Source: Phytoseiulus persimilis (taxonomy: Eukaryota; Arthropoda; Arachnida; Mesostigmata; Phytoseiidae). Taken from it: 64,000 nt of DNA. Shown here one piece after another: positions 50,571 through 60,866 of this stretch. The number at the start of each line of letters is the position of its first letter. Within the stretch, counting starts at the first letter, position 1. The notes beneath the pieces are model-generated. The model was not told the DNA's origin, ran no database searches, and worked only from the letters and a program-made list of their open reading frames with translations. The position numbers and the translations under genes are program-made. Where the stretch lies: assembly GCA_037576195.1 (NCBI GenBank), contig CM075104.1, positions 19,918,211 through 19,982,210 of the forward strand, given 5' to 3'.

Positions 50571-51275
50571 TCAGAACGAGGCTATCAATTTCTCCGCGAG
50601 CTCCGATGCGCTGTCCTCCGGACCACAACAACATTTGGGGATTCCAACAGAAATCCAACAGGGAGGTTTCGTCGTCCTGTCTGTCGACTGGTCCGCATTC
50701 TGACGTAAGTTCTCGGTGAAAAGTTCGTTTCTTTGTCTCAGCACGCAGTAGGCCCAGGTGGATGTGAACGGAATCTCGTGCAGAGCCGCATTACGGTTGA
50801 ACTGCTCCCAGCGCACTCGTCGCCGTCCCCTTTCCGAAACTGTTTGACCATTGTCTAATTCTTGTCCCACAGAGCTGCTGACTTTTTGGGAGCGCGTTGT
50901 CGACCGCTCGAATCTCTTCCCGTTGTCGGCAAGCCGGGCCAACCACCAATTTGTGTGTTCGAGTGAGATACGCAGAGCCGAGCTCTTGCACAACACAGGT
51001 ACCCCTCGTCGTGGAGGGATCGTTTTTTCTCCGTACTTTTTGACGACATTGTCGAGCAGCAGCGAACCAGCAGCGACGACCCTTCCCGAAGTAGTTTCCG
51101 ATACCTCGACGTAGTCGCCAAGAAGAGGAATACGTGTCGGTCGCTGACGCCTTATTCGACGAGCAACACAGCTACACGACGGAGGTGTCGTTGAACCGTC
51201 GTCCTCCGCCGAGAATTTGCGTTTCCCAACACCGCAGACAATATATTGCCGCAAGGTGTCCTTTTTCTCGGACAT
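50571..51275 (-). CDS. Unassigned 234-codon reading frame
   Basis: A frame from ATG (context ATAAATGTC) at 51275 to a stop at 50571 encodes 234 residues starting MSEKKDTLRQYIVCG. It is basic and polar, with no signal peptide or membrane helix and no domain I recognise. Its length is at the upper edge of what chance gives in this window, where several unsupported frames reach 220-235 codons, so it stays tentative. It could be a single-exon gene or part of a larger exon. Confidence 0.25.
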   Translation of the reverse strand: MSEKKDTLRQYIVCGVGKRKFSAEDDGSTTPPSCSCVARRIRRQRPTRIPLLGDYVEVSETTSGRVVAAGSLLLDNVVKKYGEKTIPPRRGVPVLCKSSALRISLEHTNWWLARLADNGKRFERSTTRSQKVSSSVGQELDNGQTVSERGRRRVRWEQFNRNAALHEIPFTSTWAYCVLRQRNELFTENLRQNADQSTDRTTKPPCWISVGIPKCCCGPEDSASELAEKLIASF

Positions 51276-52169
51276 TTATCTCGGACGGCAGAGTTCAGCC
51301 GCGTTCTGCTCTACCATCCGACCCGACAGTGGATGGGAGGCGTCTTGGAGGGAAGTCGACCACTTCTCCCGGGCTCTTGGAAGACTCGTCCATGCGTTCA
51401 ATGCGAAACGGAGCTCAAAGCTTGCTGTTTAATTGAGATATATCGGAGGATACTGCGCTTGTTGTCACAGAACCTCGAGCTGCTGTCGAGCCCTTGTCGG
51501 GTCGGAGCTCCGCTGTAAAATGTCTCTTCCCAACTCGACAGTTGGTCTTTACAGGCCGCGCGCTGTTCACAAGTTGCAGTAGCATTCAGGAAAAGGCGTC
51601 GCCACGACTTTTCGAGAGGGGGAGGAACCCAAGCCACGCCACACAAGTCTCCTTCGTCAGGAGAAGCCGTACCGGGCTTACTCGGAGGGAAAAAATTGAG
51701 GAAACACTCGACGCACTCTAGAAGTACCGAGCGGGTTTTGTAGCCGCGTCTCTATTCGTCGTTCCCGTGCTCGCCTGCTTGTTTCCATGCGAGTCGAACG
51801 ATCAGGGGGCGCCGGCAATGTCCGCCGTCAAGTGGCCGCCCGCCTCGGACCAAGTGGCGCCTGTTGAGAGTTCAGCTCCGCTAGAACGCCTTGCACCAAA
51901 CCAGGTCCGTCCTCGTTCTTCTTACATCTTCTCCAGGTACTCCATGGTTTTCGCTGATTCGAATCAGCCCCGAGGCACTCTGGAAGACATTTTCCGCGAA
52001 CAACACGGTTCTGAAACGTGTTTTTGATGAGGAAGAAAGCAAAAGATCTTCTAAGCTGTCCGTACTCCATTCCTTGCCATAAGACTGTTGGCGAGTTCGG
52101 GTGGGCAGATCACCCTCTGAGTGAATATCATACCCGTGCTGAGCAAGGAAACTCTGACGGAAAAGTACT
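51276..52169. other. No supported gene
   Basis: Only short overlapping frames on both strands. No exon with convincing splice sites was found between the 234-codon frame and the second hAT MITE. Confidence 0.35.
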
Positions 52170-52437
52170 CCGGAGCGTGCCCAGCTTTTTTCCGGGAGGG
52201 GGACCAAGGTATGTGATGATGATGAAGATCATGATGATCATCATCGTTGCGAGCTTTTCTTGTCGCAATCAACACAGTTTTCGAACCTTTAGGGATATTC
52301 CTGATGAGACTAAATCTCTACGGGCTACTTCCATTGATACAGGTACAATATATTCCACCTTTTCCAGGATGATCGAAGCGTTTCATGGGGAGGGGGAGGG
52401 GCAGTGCCCAAGGGCCCCCCCCTTGGGCACGTCACTG
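52170..52437. mobile_element. hAT-type MITE, copy B
   Basis: The 268-bp element starts CCGGAGCGTGCCCAG and ends TTGGGCACGTCACTG. It is flanked by AAAGTACT (52162-52169) and GAAGTACT (52438-52445), an 8-bp target duplication with one mismatch. It aligns end to end with copy A at 30909-31158: T-run and G-run at the left, GATGATGATCATCATC, a CAATCAACA-type block, and a subterminal G/C-run pair. Its start has lost the CAG of copy A. The degraded duplication and terminus suggest that copy B is older than copy A. Confidence 0.9.
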
Positions 52438-53202
52438 GAAGTACTTCTCCGGAAATTCAGATTAATATTTCTTCTGCTGCTCTTTGATCTACGAAGCACT
52501 TCTCGAGGCGGACGATGTTTTTTTTTTCACTGTATCGGCGATCCGAAGTGGGAACATCTCGGAAACCGCCGAAAGCAGCGACTAGACAAATAACGAGCCA
52601 CGAATCATACTGAGTCGAGACACTCAAGAATTCTAGGTCCTTAGGCAATATAACTCAGTTTATTCTTTCGTCACGTGACTTGTTGAATATTCACGGAGGT
52701 ATCAATGATATCCCCACCACTGGAATGCCTTCATTGTCTCTTTTATTACTTCATGATATTCGTCGACTCCTCCAAGGTCTCGATGCACACGGAACCGCAT
52801 TCCAAAGGAGTGATTCTCGTTTTCGCGCCACATCGAGCTGCCACTCTGGGATCACCATAGTTAGCGGAATTCCATGATCGGCCTCGTTACCGGTTTTCCG
52901 TCGAGACGACATTCCCCACCGTCGTCGTCGATGTAGTTACCTGATATCATATTAGATAAGTCCGACGGGTCGGCAGTAATGGCGTCCGGATGTCTCCACC
53001 TAAGAACACAGTTTTTGTATTCTGCAAGAACTACCTCGGACAACAGGCATCCTGTTTTCGGAGCTATCAAAGCTTCGAACATTCCGCTCCTGGAAGCGTA
53101 TCTAGCTCGAAACAACAAGTTTTCGCGAACTATTGAATACGGACCGGCGTTGAATTCAGTGAAACTTCAACAATCACTAGAGGTTCCCTTCCGTCTCCTT
53201 TT
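52438..53202. other. Probable 3' UTR and flank of the SCHIP1 gene
   Basis: This lies downstream of the SCHIP1 stop codon on the minus strand. Two minus-strand AATAAA polyadenylation signals are seen, at 52742-52747 and 52659-52664, about 460 and 540 nt after the stop. The hAT MITE copy B lies just beyond. No other gene is seen. Confidence 0.4.
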
Positions 53203-53242
53203 TTACATTGTCTGAACAAGGGTACTGAGCAGGCTCGTGTTG
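53203..53242 (-). CDS. SCHIP1: SCHIP1, last coding exon
   Basis: A 40-bp exon follows a good acceptor (TTCGTCTTTCAG). It completes the codon split at the end of the previous exon (TG|C, Cys) and adds NTSLLSTLVQTM before a TAA at 53203-53205. The 150-bp intron (53243-53392) starts GTGAGT. Vertebrate SCHIP1 also has a short, poorly conserved tail after its coiled coil. If the splice were not used, the frame would stop one codon into the intron (EPDW), so either form leaves the coiled coil intact. Confidence 0.55.
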
Positions 53243-53392
53243 CTGAAAGACGAAACCGGTTTTGAATTTTCACAGTCCTTGGTAACGGGAGCCTCGCCAA
53301 GAATTCGTTCTAGAGTTTCGTAGAACAACCGCCAAACTACTCGATCGAGAAACGCAATCGAAAACCCCCACGAAACGGTCAACGACACTCAC

Positions 53393-53856
53393 CAATCAGG
53401 TTCGATTCTATCGAGGTCTTCGATCTCAACGAGCTTCCCGTCTCGTTCCATGTTGAGTTCGTCTCGCTGCAGCAGGAGTTTCACCAGGTCCTCGTTTAGG
53501 CTCTCCACCTGCTCGTGGAGATCGTTGAGGATGAGTTGCAACTGCCGCACTGTGAGTTTTGAGAGTATTGTCCGATTGAAGCGTCTCGAGCCCGGAGGCA
53601 GCAGGAGCGACGCTACGGCGCTCCTCCGCTTGAGGTTACGTGTTTCGCGAAGTTTTTGGAGTTCTCTCTTGGCCAACTCGGGGGCTTGAGCCAGCGCCAG
53701 GCGCGCCTCGGCCATGAGTCGCGTTTTTCTCGCAGAGAACGACTGGTCGTCGGTGCTGATGGGCGTCATACAGTTCAGCCGGATGGGTTTGCGACGACAG
53801 GGGAAAGAGGTCGGTCTTTGTACTCGACTTCTACGAGGAGTCCGGGATTCGCCGAC
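53393..53856 (-). CDS. SCHIP1: SCHIP1 (schwannomin-interacting protein 1), conserved C-terminal exon
   Basis: A 464-bp exon between acceptor GATACCTTTCAG (phase 0) and donor GATTG|GTGAGT. Its roughly 154 residues contain the hallmark C-terminal region of SCHIP1. RKTRLMAEARLALAQA matches the human RQKKLQAEAKMALAMA. The coiled coil at exon residues about 101-149 (RQLQLILNDLHEQVESLN, EDLVKLLLQRDELN, KLVEIEDL) matches the human sequence [20 protein letters not shown] with the following LLLIRDEL and VDIEDL. In known family members this coil binds merlin (NF2) and ankyrin, and Drosophila Schip1 acts in Hippo signalling. The N-terminal third of the exon is basic and not conserved. This is the anchor of the gene model, and the family assignment is firm. 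Confidence 0.93.
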
Positions 53857-55786
53857 CTGAAAGGTATCGAATGACGAGGCTTTGAATCGATCGAGCCGTC
53901 AGGACCCGCGCTGAGTCTCAATCCGCTCGGTACTGCTCCTGATTCAGCTGGAAGTCTCGGCGACCTCAAGAAAGCTGTTGGCTGGGAACTTCGTTTTCGG
54001 TAGCCAGGGGAGTTCGGAGGAGAAAAACCCAAGGAGGAGATCGTGAGATGGAGATCGGAAAACGATAGCAGGCCGGAGCCGGCCGGCCGGCCGTCCTCTG
54101 GGAAAAGTGCACCGGCCAGAGGGGACGGAGCGAGCTCTAATGCGAACGACAATCGAGAAAGGAGTCATTGCGCCGCTCTCTCATTGTAGCAGAGGTCGCC
54201 GAAAGCAACTTCTGATCAATTGTGCCGCCATCGCCAGTCCCAGCGGTGATTCGACTATAATTATCTCTCCGTTGGAGAGTTCCGGGAAGAAATTTTATAT
54301 TCGGAACCAGGGGTTCTCGGCCGCCGGCCTGAACCCCCTCTGAGCGGTGGGAAAACTTTCACCCGCAATACTGTCTCAAGGTCTACCTCGAAGCGACCAG
54401 GATGGAATCTCTGATTTTCTCCCTGCGGCAGCCCGTGAGGTGCTTCATACCTTCGTTTCTTCCCTCAAAGCTCCTTGTGATCCTTGCGACTCCGCGGGCG
54501 CCACCGGAAGCTCCGATTCTGCGATATCCAACATGGCCAGCTGTTGACGAATTTCTCCGTGCTCGTTACGCAGCTGGAATCGATGAAAATCCGATGAGTC
54601 CTTCTCCCTCTCATGGGAGCTCAGAGCTCCAGAGTCGAGGAATCCAACCACAACTTCATTTCATGGGCGATTAGATCGAAGTGCCGCCGTTGCGATGGAA
54701 TTCTCCTCCTCGCAACGACGGGGACCGCTGATTGCTAGGTGCGGAAAGGTCAGCTCGACCCCAAGGGACTGAGCCCGGCCCTCGGTGAAGCTCTAGCTCG
54801 TTCGGAGGTCACTGATTCGCTGTTTCTTTGTGTGTGGTATGAACTCTCGTGTCAGGCCAAGGATGGGAGATAACCGACATCGAAAGGAGACATCAGCACT
54901 GAGCATGTTCCAGACAGACGTGACCACTCACACATCGACATGCTCTCCTGCTGGTTCTGATAGGCACCGATGAGCGGCGAATACTTCCTATGGTGAGTGC
55001 GACCCGCCGTTCGGAGAAGGGTGCTCGCCTAAGATATGTGAACTGGATGCCACGTTTCATAGCTGAATCTCGAAGCCTGGCTACAGGAAGCCCAGCAGTC
55101 CGGAATTTTCCGACAGGAATGCACTCTGCACTGCATCACGGCTTTGCATTTCCAGGGGAGTGGATCGGAGCAGCTGGTCTGTTCGGCAGACGTCTGGATT
55201 CCGGTCTCAAAACTGTCTAAAGACTCAGGGTCGAATAGATGAATATTTGGGTATGATCTCATTTTGGTGAGAGGCTCGCGGCAAGTAGCGAACATCTCCG
55301 AAAAGCAATCCCCTTATTGGGGAAGCGGAGCAAGGTCGTCCCTGGTGCTATCCGCCGGAGTCGTGTTCTTGAAAAGAATGTCAATTTTTCATCAAGTTAT
55401 GAATAATGAATCAGTTCAGGCTGCTCGAGAGAGGAAAGCCGTGACGCCTCCTGTAGACCACTCGCATTTCTAGCGCCTGCGTCGATAGGTGCGTGCGTTC
55501 GATTGACCCCCGAAGGCCCTCGTTCACAATAAGTCCGCTCTCGGAATCCAGCATATCGTCGCAGAGAACTCGCGTCAGACGAGTTCGTGGAGCTCCAGCA
55601 CGATTCGGTTCGAACAGATTATCGATTTCCCCCGCCACGTGGTCCCGAGAATCAGGAACTCTCCCGCCGGACCTCCCTCCCCGGAATGGATGTTTGACAA
55701 CCCTTGATTAAATCGGGAACTCTCGTGTGCTCCTCCCCGCACAGCTTCATCTTGTATCTTCCTCTCCGCGAAAACGCCGAACTCAC

Positions 55787-55950
55787 CTGTAGACGATATT
55801 CCGAAGGCGCAGCGCGTATGCTGTGCAGGCTCCTCGACTGCGAGATTTGTCGAACTCGCAGCGGAGTTCGATCCAAGATCGTTTGGGCGGCTTTGCGGAT
55901 AAGTTCTTCCGTCTCGTCAGCTTCGTTGCTTGCCAACTCGTTCAGGTTAC
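55787..55950 (-). CDS. SCHIP1: SCHIP1, candidate internal exon
   Basis: A 164-bp exon between acceptor GCGTTTTCCCCAG and donor CTACAG|GTGAGT. Two bases complete a Gly codon from the previous exon, followed by 54 residues (start NLNELASNEADETEELIRKA, end HSIRAAPSEYRLQ), ending in phase 0 exactly as the conserved SCHIP1 exon requires. The acidic then Arg/Ser-rich sequence has no recognisable domain. The assignment rests on splice sites and phase, not homology. An alternative frame with an ATG at 56016 (MATASSSVVDLENWM) overlaps the upstream side and could be an alternative start. Confidence 0.5.
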
Positions 55951-57182
55951 CTGGGGAAAACGCAGACGCGTCATCCAGTTCTCCAGGTCCACCACGGAGC
56001 TACTGGCGGTCGCCATGGATAACGTTGCGGGTTCCGCCGCTGAGCCCCGAGTCCTACGAACGGACGATCGAGATTTGCTTTCTTCCCCGACTCAACCGAA
56101 GGACAAATCCACTTAGAGGCAACGCGAGGTTTTGAGTCGCGAGTGGTCCGTGCGCGGGAACCAAACGCGAGCTGCGCACTATCTCGAACGCTCCCAGAGA
56201 GGGAATCTGTGAATTCCGCACGCCGCATCATTTGACGCGACCGAACGCGCCACAACTTGCCCAAACTAAACTCCGAGACAGCTGTGCGTAGCGAGCATTC
56301 TTCGAATTGCCAAGAGTTTTGCATTTCGACTGGGCCCGGGTAAAAAAAAATGCAACTGCCGCCGCTAGGACAAGAGTTGTAAGCTCACGTTGCTCGTGCT
56401 GTCTACCAGTGCGGTTCCACAATTCGTTCCGACTTCCTGCTCACGTCCCAAAGGCAGCGGAGCGCCGAGCCGGAGTCTGAGAAGACGCGAAGGCAACACA
56501 AAAAGGAAGAAATCATTCCAGCCAGTTTCAGGTGTCGTGGTCGGTTATGTCGTGCGATGCAGCTCAGATTTCAAAGCCGCCAGACAGGCGCAAGGAGGAA
56601 GACGAATAGCCGTGTCCGAAAGTTTAGACTGGTGCCCAGATGCCTTTTTGCTCAGGCACCAGATCTTGACAGGTTGAGATTGCTCCAGACATGCTGCAAT
56701 CAAGGTTCTCTTCTGACTGCGCACAGAAGGCTGCGGCAGCCGCTCGGACTTGACTAGAACCCAACCTCTGCACATGGCTGCACACTGACAGTAATCGGAT
56801 CAGAAACGAGTTACGTCCGCCTAATAGATCCGAAAGTTGGGCTCTTGAACCTTCGCAGAGAGATTATTGAAGCATAGAGAGGAAGAAAGAAGAGTTGCCG
56901 CGTTGGTGAACGTCTGAAGCGGAGCGAAAGTTTCCGATCAAAAGAGTGCTACCGGTTGCAACTCGTCTGGATGGCTCCCGCAGGCGGCGAGTGAGCCCGC
57001 TCGATGGCTACTCCTTTCGATGGTGGAGGGGGATTCCGAGCGTCATCAAAGCGGGTCTCACAAAGCTTCCGACTTGGGATCAGAAAGACCTTGCACACAC
57101 ACAAACGCTCATTGGGAAGCATGAGGGGACTACACATTGCGGAATCGCCGTATCTCTACATCGGCTCCCCATACGACAGTAA

Positions 57183-57268
57183 AGATAGAGAGAGAGGGAG
57201 GGAGGGAGAGAGGGAGGAGGAAGAGAGGGAGAGAGATGGAGGAAGAGAGGGAGAGAGAGAGAAATAGT
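57183..57268. repeat. (GAGAGGGAGG)n purine microsatellite
   Basis: About 85 bp of nearly pure A/G on the plus strand (AGAGAGAGGGAGGGAGGGAG and variants). It lies in the long intron between the candidate SCHIP1 exons at 57538-57740 and 55787-55950. Confidence 0.9.
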
Positions 57269-57537
57269 GAGGACCCGACATCATGGACGTCGCCATATCG
57301 GGTAGATGTGCTAGCGCGCGTTTTCCTGTACATTCAACGGTCATGGATATCAAATGACCAGGTAACTGCGATGCGGAGGGAGGTCGCAGGCATCGTTTCC
57401 GCTCTGTATACGGCACCGCGCTATTGACCCGAAAACTGATTCCGTCTCACCCACATGTCTTGTGAGTCGTGGGTGTGGACTCCGATGTCGTCCGAAAGAC
57501 TGGATGCCGACTCCTCTCAAGCGATCTTGCAGCTCAC

Positions 57538-57740
57538 CGTTATCGAAATATCCCATGTGAAGGTTGGACGAAAGCTCGGAATCCGTAGTTGAAGAAGACG
57601 CGGACAGGGAAGAATGGGTTTCATGCTCGTTGTTGTTAGCGATGTCCTCGTCTTCCGATGTCGACATCGGCTCTAGCTCGAGCGATGATGATATCTGGTC
57701 CGGGGGAGACGTGGGGTTCGATATCACCGACAAATGCATC
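57538..57740 (-). CDS. SCHIP1: SCHIP1, candidate Ser/acidic-rich exon
   Basis: A 203-bp exon between acceptor CTCTTTTCCGTCGCAG and donor GATAACG|GTGAGC. One base completes a Val codon, then MHLSVISNPTSPPDQISS and a Ser/Glu/Asn-rich stretch (TSEDEDIANNNEHETHSSLS). Vertebrate SCHIP1 has a comparable Ser/Asp-rich N-terminal half. The exon ends with one base of a split codon, which fits the exon at 55787-55950. An alternative donor lies near 57455 (CATGTGG|GTGAGA). Confidence 0.5.
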
Positions 57741-58670
57741 CTGCGACGGAAAAGAGTAGTTAGCTAAACGCTCCCTGTTCAACTAACAGTTGTCTGAACG
57801 GCCGCTTGTGTGCATTAGCGTTGCCTCGGGACTACTCCGTGGAAAACTTGATGACCGAGCAAGCTTTCCGTCCGATGCCTAATGATTAATCAATGTGACG
57901 TTGAATTGTGCAATGGTCAGCTGCTGCAGCGGCGCGTCGTCAATCTTCAATTGGATCATTAGGTCTCCAGCGGTCGATCGTTGCACCACTCCGACCCAAA
58001 CGGATCGTCCGTTTGTACGACCTCGCTCGCAGACGGATCGGTCGGGAAAACGAGTCCCGGCCCGAGGCCCGCACCCCAGAGCTCGGAAGATCCGTTTCGC
58101 GGGCTACGTCCGGGTTTTTGTCATTTGTGACAGGGATCCACTGTCAAACGCGGCGCTGATGAATTATTTCTTCCCCAGAGACGACTCTGGCACGAATTCG
58201 CAGCGAAATAAGTTTAACTGCCGCCCATGACACCTAACGACTCAATTTCATTTGTTGCGTCCGTGCGTTTCCGTCAGTTTCCCCCATGTTCTTTATGAAT
58301 ATGGCTTTTCCGTGCTTCCTCAGAACTCCTCGTGCCATTCATGTTGCGCCCGCACGTTCTGGCTGTTCTTCTCCATCAACGGTACGCCCGTGCAAACTCA
58401 GTCCCAGCGGGAATCTTTTGATGCAACAAATCCAGAGGAGAGCTCCCGGAACACTCGGGAGAGCTCTCCGGCCGTTTCTGTTGTCGGAACAGACGTGTTT
58501 GCGATCTACACAAGGCAACGCTTTGAGAAAATTTCACTGGTTTGACGCCTCACCGTCATTATGTCCTCGTTAGATAATCCTTTCGAGTCCCCGAATCGTC
58601 GAAACTCGGGTGAGGCTCTTCGAAGCAAAGCGGAAGGGATCGGGAGGTATATAGGTGGGAGAACACTCAC

Positions 58671-58729
58671 ACGGTTATACTTCCTCGGATAGCTCCGAAT
58701 GGGGATCGACTCTTCCTGAGAGATTTGGC
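58671..58729 (-). CDS. SCHIP1: SCHIP1, candidate small basic exon
   Basis: A 59-bp exon between acceptor AAACTTTCGAAG and a strong donor (AACCGT|GTGAGT). It encodes AKSLRKSRSPFGAIRGSIT plus two bases of a split Val codon, finished by the first base of the next exon. Phases match on both sides. All three frames are open across this short stretch, so the frame depends on the chain. Confidence 0.42.
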
Positions 58730-58794
58730 CTTCGAAAGTTTCCGAGAGAGCCTGATCGCGTCGCGTCTCAATCCGTCTGATCCTCTTGACAAAC

Positions 58795-58986
58795 CTCAAA
58801 CGTTTGGCAGTGCTCGTATTCCTCCGCGATTCTGTCGCAACTGACTGACATGTCGCTTGTGCCGCGACATTTCCCCGATCTCTGACCCGGGTAATCCTCT
58901 TCCGTGCTGCTACCAAGCCCGGTAAGAGCTTCAAAATCCCACGCCAATTCGAGTCCAGGTTCTCGTCCCGGTTCTCGCAGTGGCGT
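58795..58986 (-). CDS. SCHIP1: SCHIP1, candidate exon
   Basis: A 192-bp exon, 64 codons, phase 0 at both ends, from acceptor TTTGAACTCAG to donor TTTGAG|GTTTGT. Key stretches are LELAWDFEALTGL and GTSDMSVSCDRIAEEYEHCQ. The WDFEAL motif resembles the DWEAL motif of vertebrate SCHIP1, which sits upstream of its acidic region, but that similarity is weak. A second acceptor (GGGCTTGGTAG, about 58940) would give a shorter exon whose phase fits the candidate exon at 59961-60043. Confidence 0.42.
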
Positions 58987-59960
58987 CTGAGTTCAAATAA
59001 CGAATCTGACTTCGATCACTCCAATCATTCCAATCCGATCCAACAGCAGATCGTGGGTCCTCGATTTGAGAGCTTCTCGATTCTTCTCCTGGTTTTCCGT
59101 CGTCCGATGGCCCGCCACGGAAACAGGTCACTATCGTAATCGTTTCGAGCTTCACAATCCGTTGAGCGTCTCTCGCTGGACCGACAGAGCTTGCATGCTT
59201 TCCCCTCTCCGAATCCAGTGATGATCGTGCTGCCTTCGAACCTCGAGAAAATTCAATATCTGGATGAGCCGGTTCGCCTCGGCCTGGAGATTCCAAAAAA
59301 CGCGTTTCACGAGAAACCAGACCAGCCGTCGAGCGGTCGGCGTCGATTAGATGAGAATTCGCTCGAAAGGTCCGGACGTCCTTGCGACGATTACGCCACC
59401 AACCGCAATGCCGTTGCAGAACACGTCATTGAATGGTTCAAGGTCAAGTGATCGGGAGAGGCTCTGCGAAGCCACGATGACGGACCTAAAGTGAGCCGAG
59501 CTTGTCTATCGAGTGCACTAGAACGGCCGAGGCGTCGGGGGCTGATTCAAACACTCGGTTCCATTCTGATTCACACCAGTTAAATTGCGAGAGGGTTTTT
59601 CCTCTCCGGTGGATTTTGATCCGCGAATCCGCGACCTCCTCGTTCCTCCATCTCCAGAGTGAAAGATTCAGTTATGTTCAAACTCGCCCTACATCAGAGC
59701 TGCGCTAGTGCATGGATTCTGTCTGAGTCCTTGCTGGTTTTTGGCGGGGACAGCGAATGAAATCGTGCTCATCCACGGCACAACCTGCTCGTGGAACCGA
59801 TCATCCGCATCCATCGAAAAAAGAGCGTCATGAGCAGCAAGAAAATCCTCACCCCTCATCTTTGGATCTCGAGGCGAATAAGGCGCAAGCCAGATGAGAG
59901 AAATCCACGGGACTGGTTTCCGGACGCAATTTTCGGTGAGAAGAATCGGTGAGCACTCAC

Positions 59961-60043
59961 CTGTCAATATTCGGCAGGCTCGTTCCAAGAGTGACCGAGC
60001 GGTAACAGGTGCGATCCAACACAGACAACAAACAGAGCAGGTC
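59961..60043 (-). CDS. Candidate upstream exon of the SCHIP1 gene (unconfirmed)
   Basis: An 83-bp exon between acceptor AAGGGAGTTCAG and donor GACAG|GTGAGT. It encodes DLLCLLSVLDRTCYRSV and TLGTSLPNID and ends with two bases of a split codon. It starts in phase 0, which matches the end of the candidate exon at 60747-60866. It joins the SCHIP1 chain only if the alternative acceptor of the next exon is used. No known domain. Confidence 0.32.
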
Positions 60044-60746
60044 CTGAACTCCCTTAAAATCTAAGAATTCAATACATATCCAGGACGCCGAGTCAATGAA
60101 TTCTATATAGCATGGTTCAGTTCGAATCAAACAACGGGAAAACGAATCCAAGATGGCGCAGTCCAAAGTTGGAGCGAAAGGTCGTCGTACCCATCTCTCG
60201 GAGTCTCCCCTGGCACGGAGAGATTCTCCGCTGCGGCCAGGCCGGCCGGTCGGTCGGCCGGTTGGTCGACTGCCTGCCTGGCAAACGAAATGATCTGATA
60301 CCTCGGATCGCCCGATGCCGGCGGGCAGGGACCGGGTTCCTACAGGGAAACCAGCTATGTGCGGATGATTCTGAAAAAGCACTTCTTTTCATACCCGCGT
60401 CCCGACCCCACACCCTGCGGTAGAGCTGTTTTTCAGGACTGAGTTATTGAATTTCAAAACCATTCGGGGAGCAACATGAAGAATGACGATAGCAGAATGG
60501 GGAACAGAAATCAAGTTTTGAGACCACGGTGGAATGTAAATTCAGCGGGGTCAGCGGGAATGGCGAGAATCGGGAATGACAAAATTCCCCGAAGCCTGGG
60601 CTGATGGGACCGCCAAACGCGGTGCTGCTTTTATGGCTGCTCTGAGATCCGGATAATTCTTCAGGAGCGCAACGCGAAAATGCGAGCATCTTGCAAACAC
60701 CAAAGTTGGGCTCGCTGGCTGTACACGCCAGTCGAGGAAAACTTAC

Positions 60747-60866
60747 AAGATCGAAGAATTGATTGACAGCCTGCCGGAGATCCGTGTCAGCTATGCTGCC
60801 TCTAACGCCTCGCCTGTCCCCGGAGTCTTTCATGACGGGCACTGCAATGTTCCGCGTGGGATCGCT
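60747..60866 (-). CDS. Candidate upstream exon of the SCHIP1 gene (unconfirmed)
   Basis: Exactly 40 codons between acceptor AGGATCTAG and a strong donor (GATCTT|GTAAGT). The sequence is SDPTRNIAVPVMKDSGDRRG then SIADTDLRQAVNQFFDL. It is phase 0 at both ends, and composition is strongly protein-like. I do not recognise the motif. It may be a 5' exon of the SCHIP1 gene or belong to another minus-strand gene starting above it. Confidence 0.33.

Noticed and set aside
52018-52593. 191-codon plus frame
   Set aside because: Nearly half of it is hAT MITE copy B, so the frame is an accident of the insertion.
60525-60545. TGGAATGTAAA, resembling miR-1
   Set aside because: The match ends after 11 bases, with no precursor hairpin.
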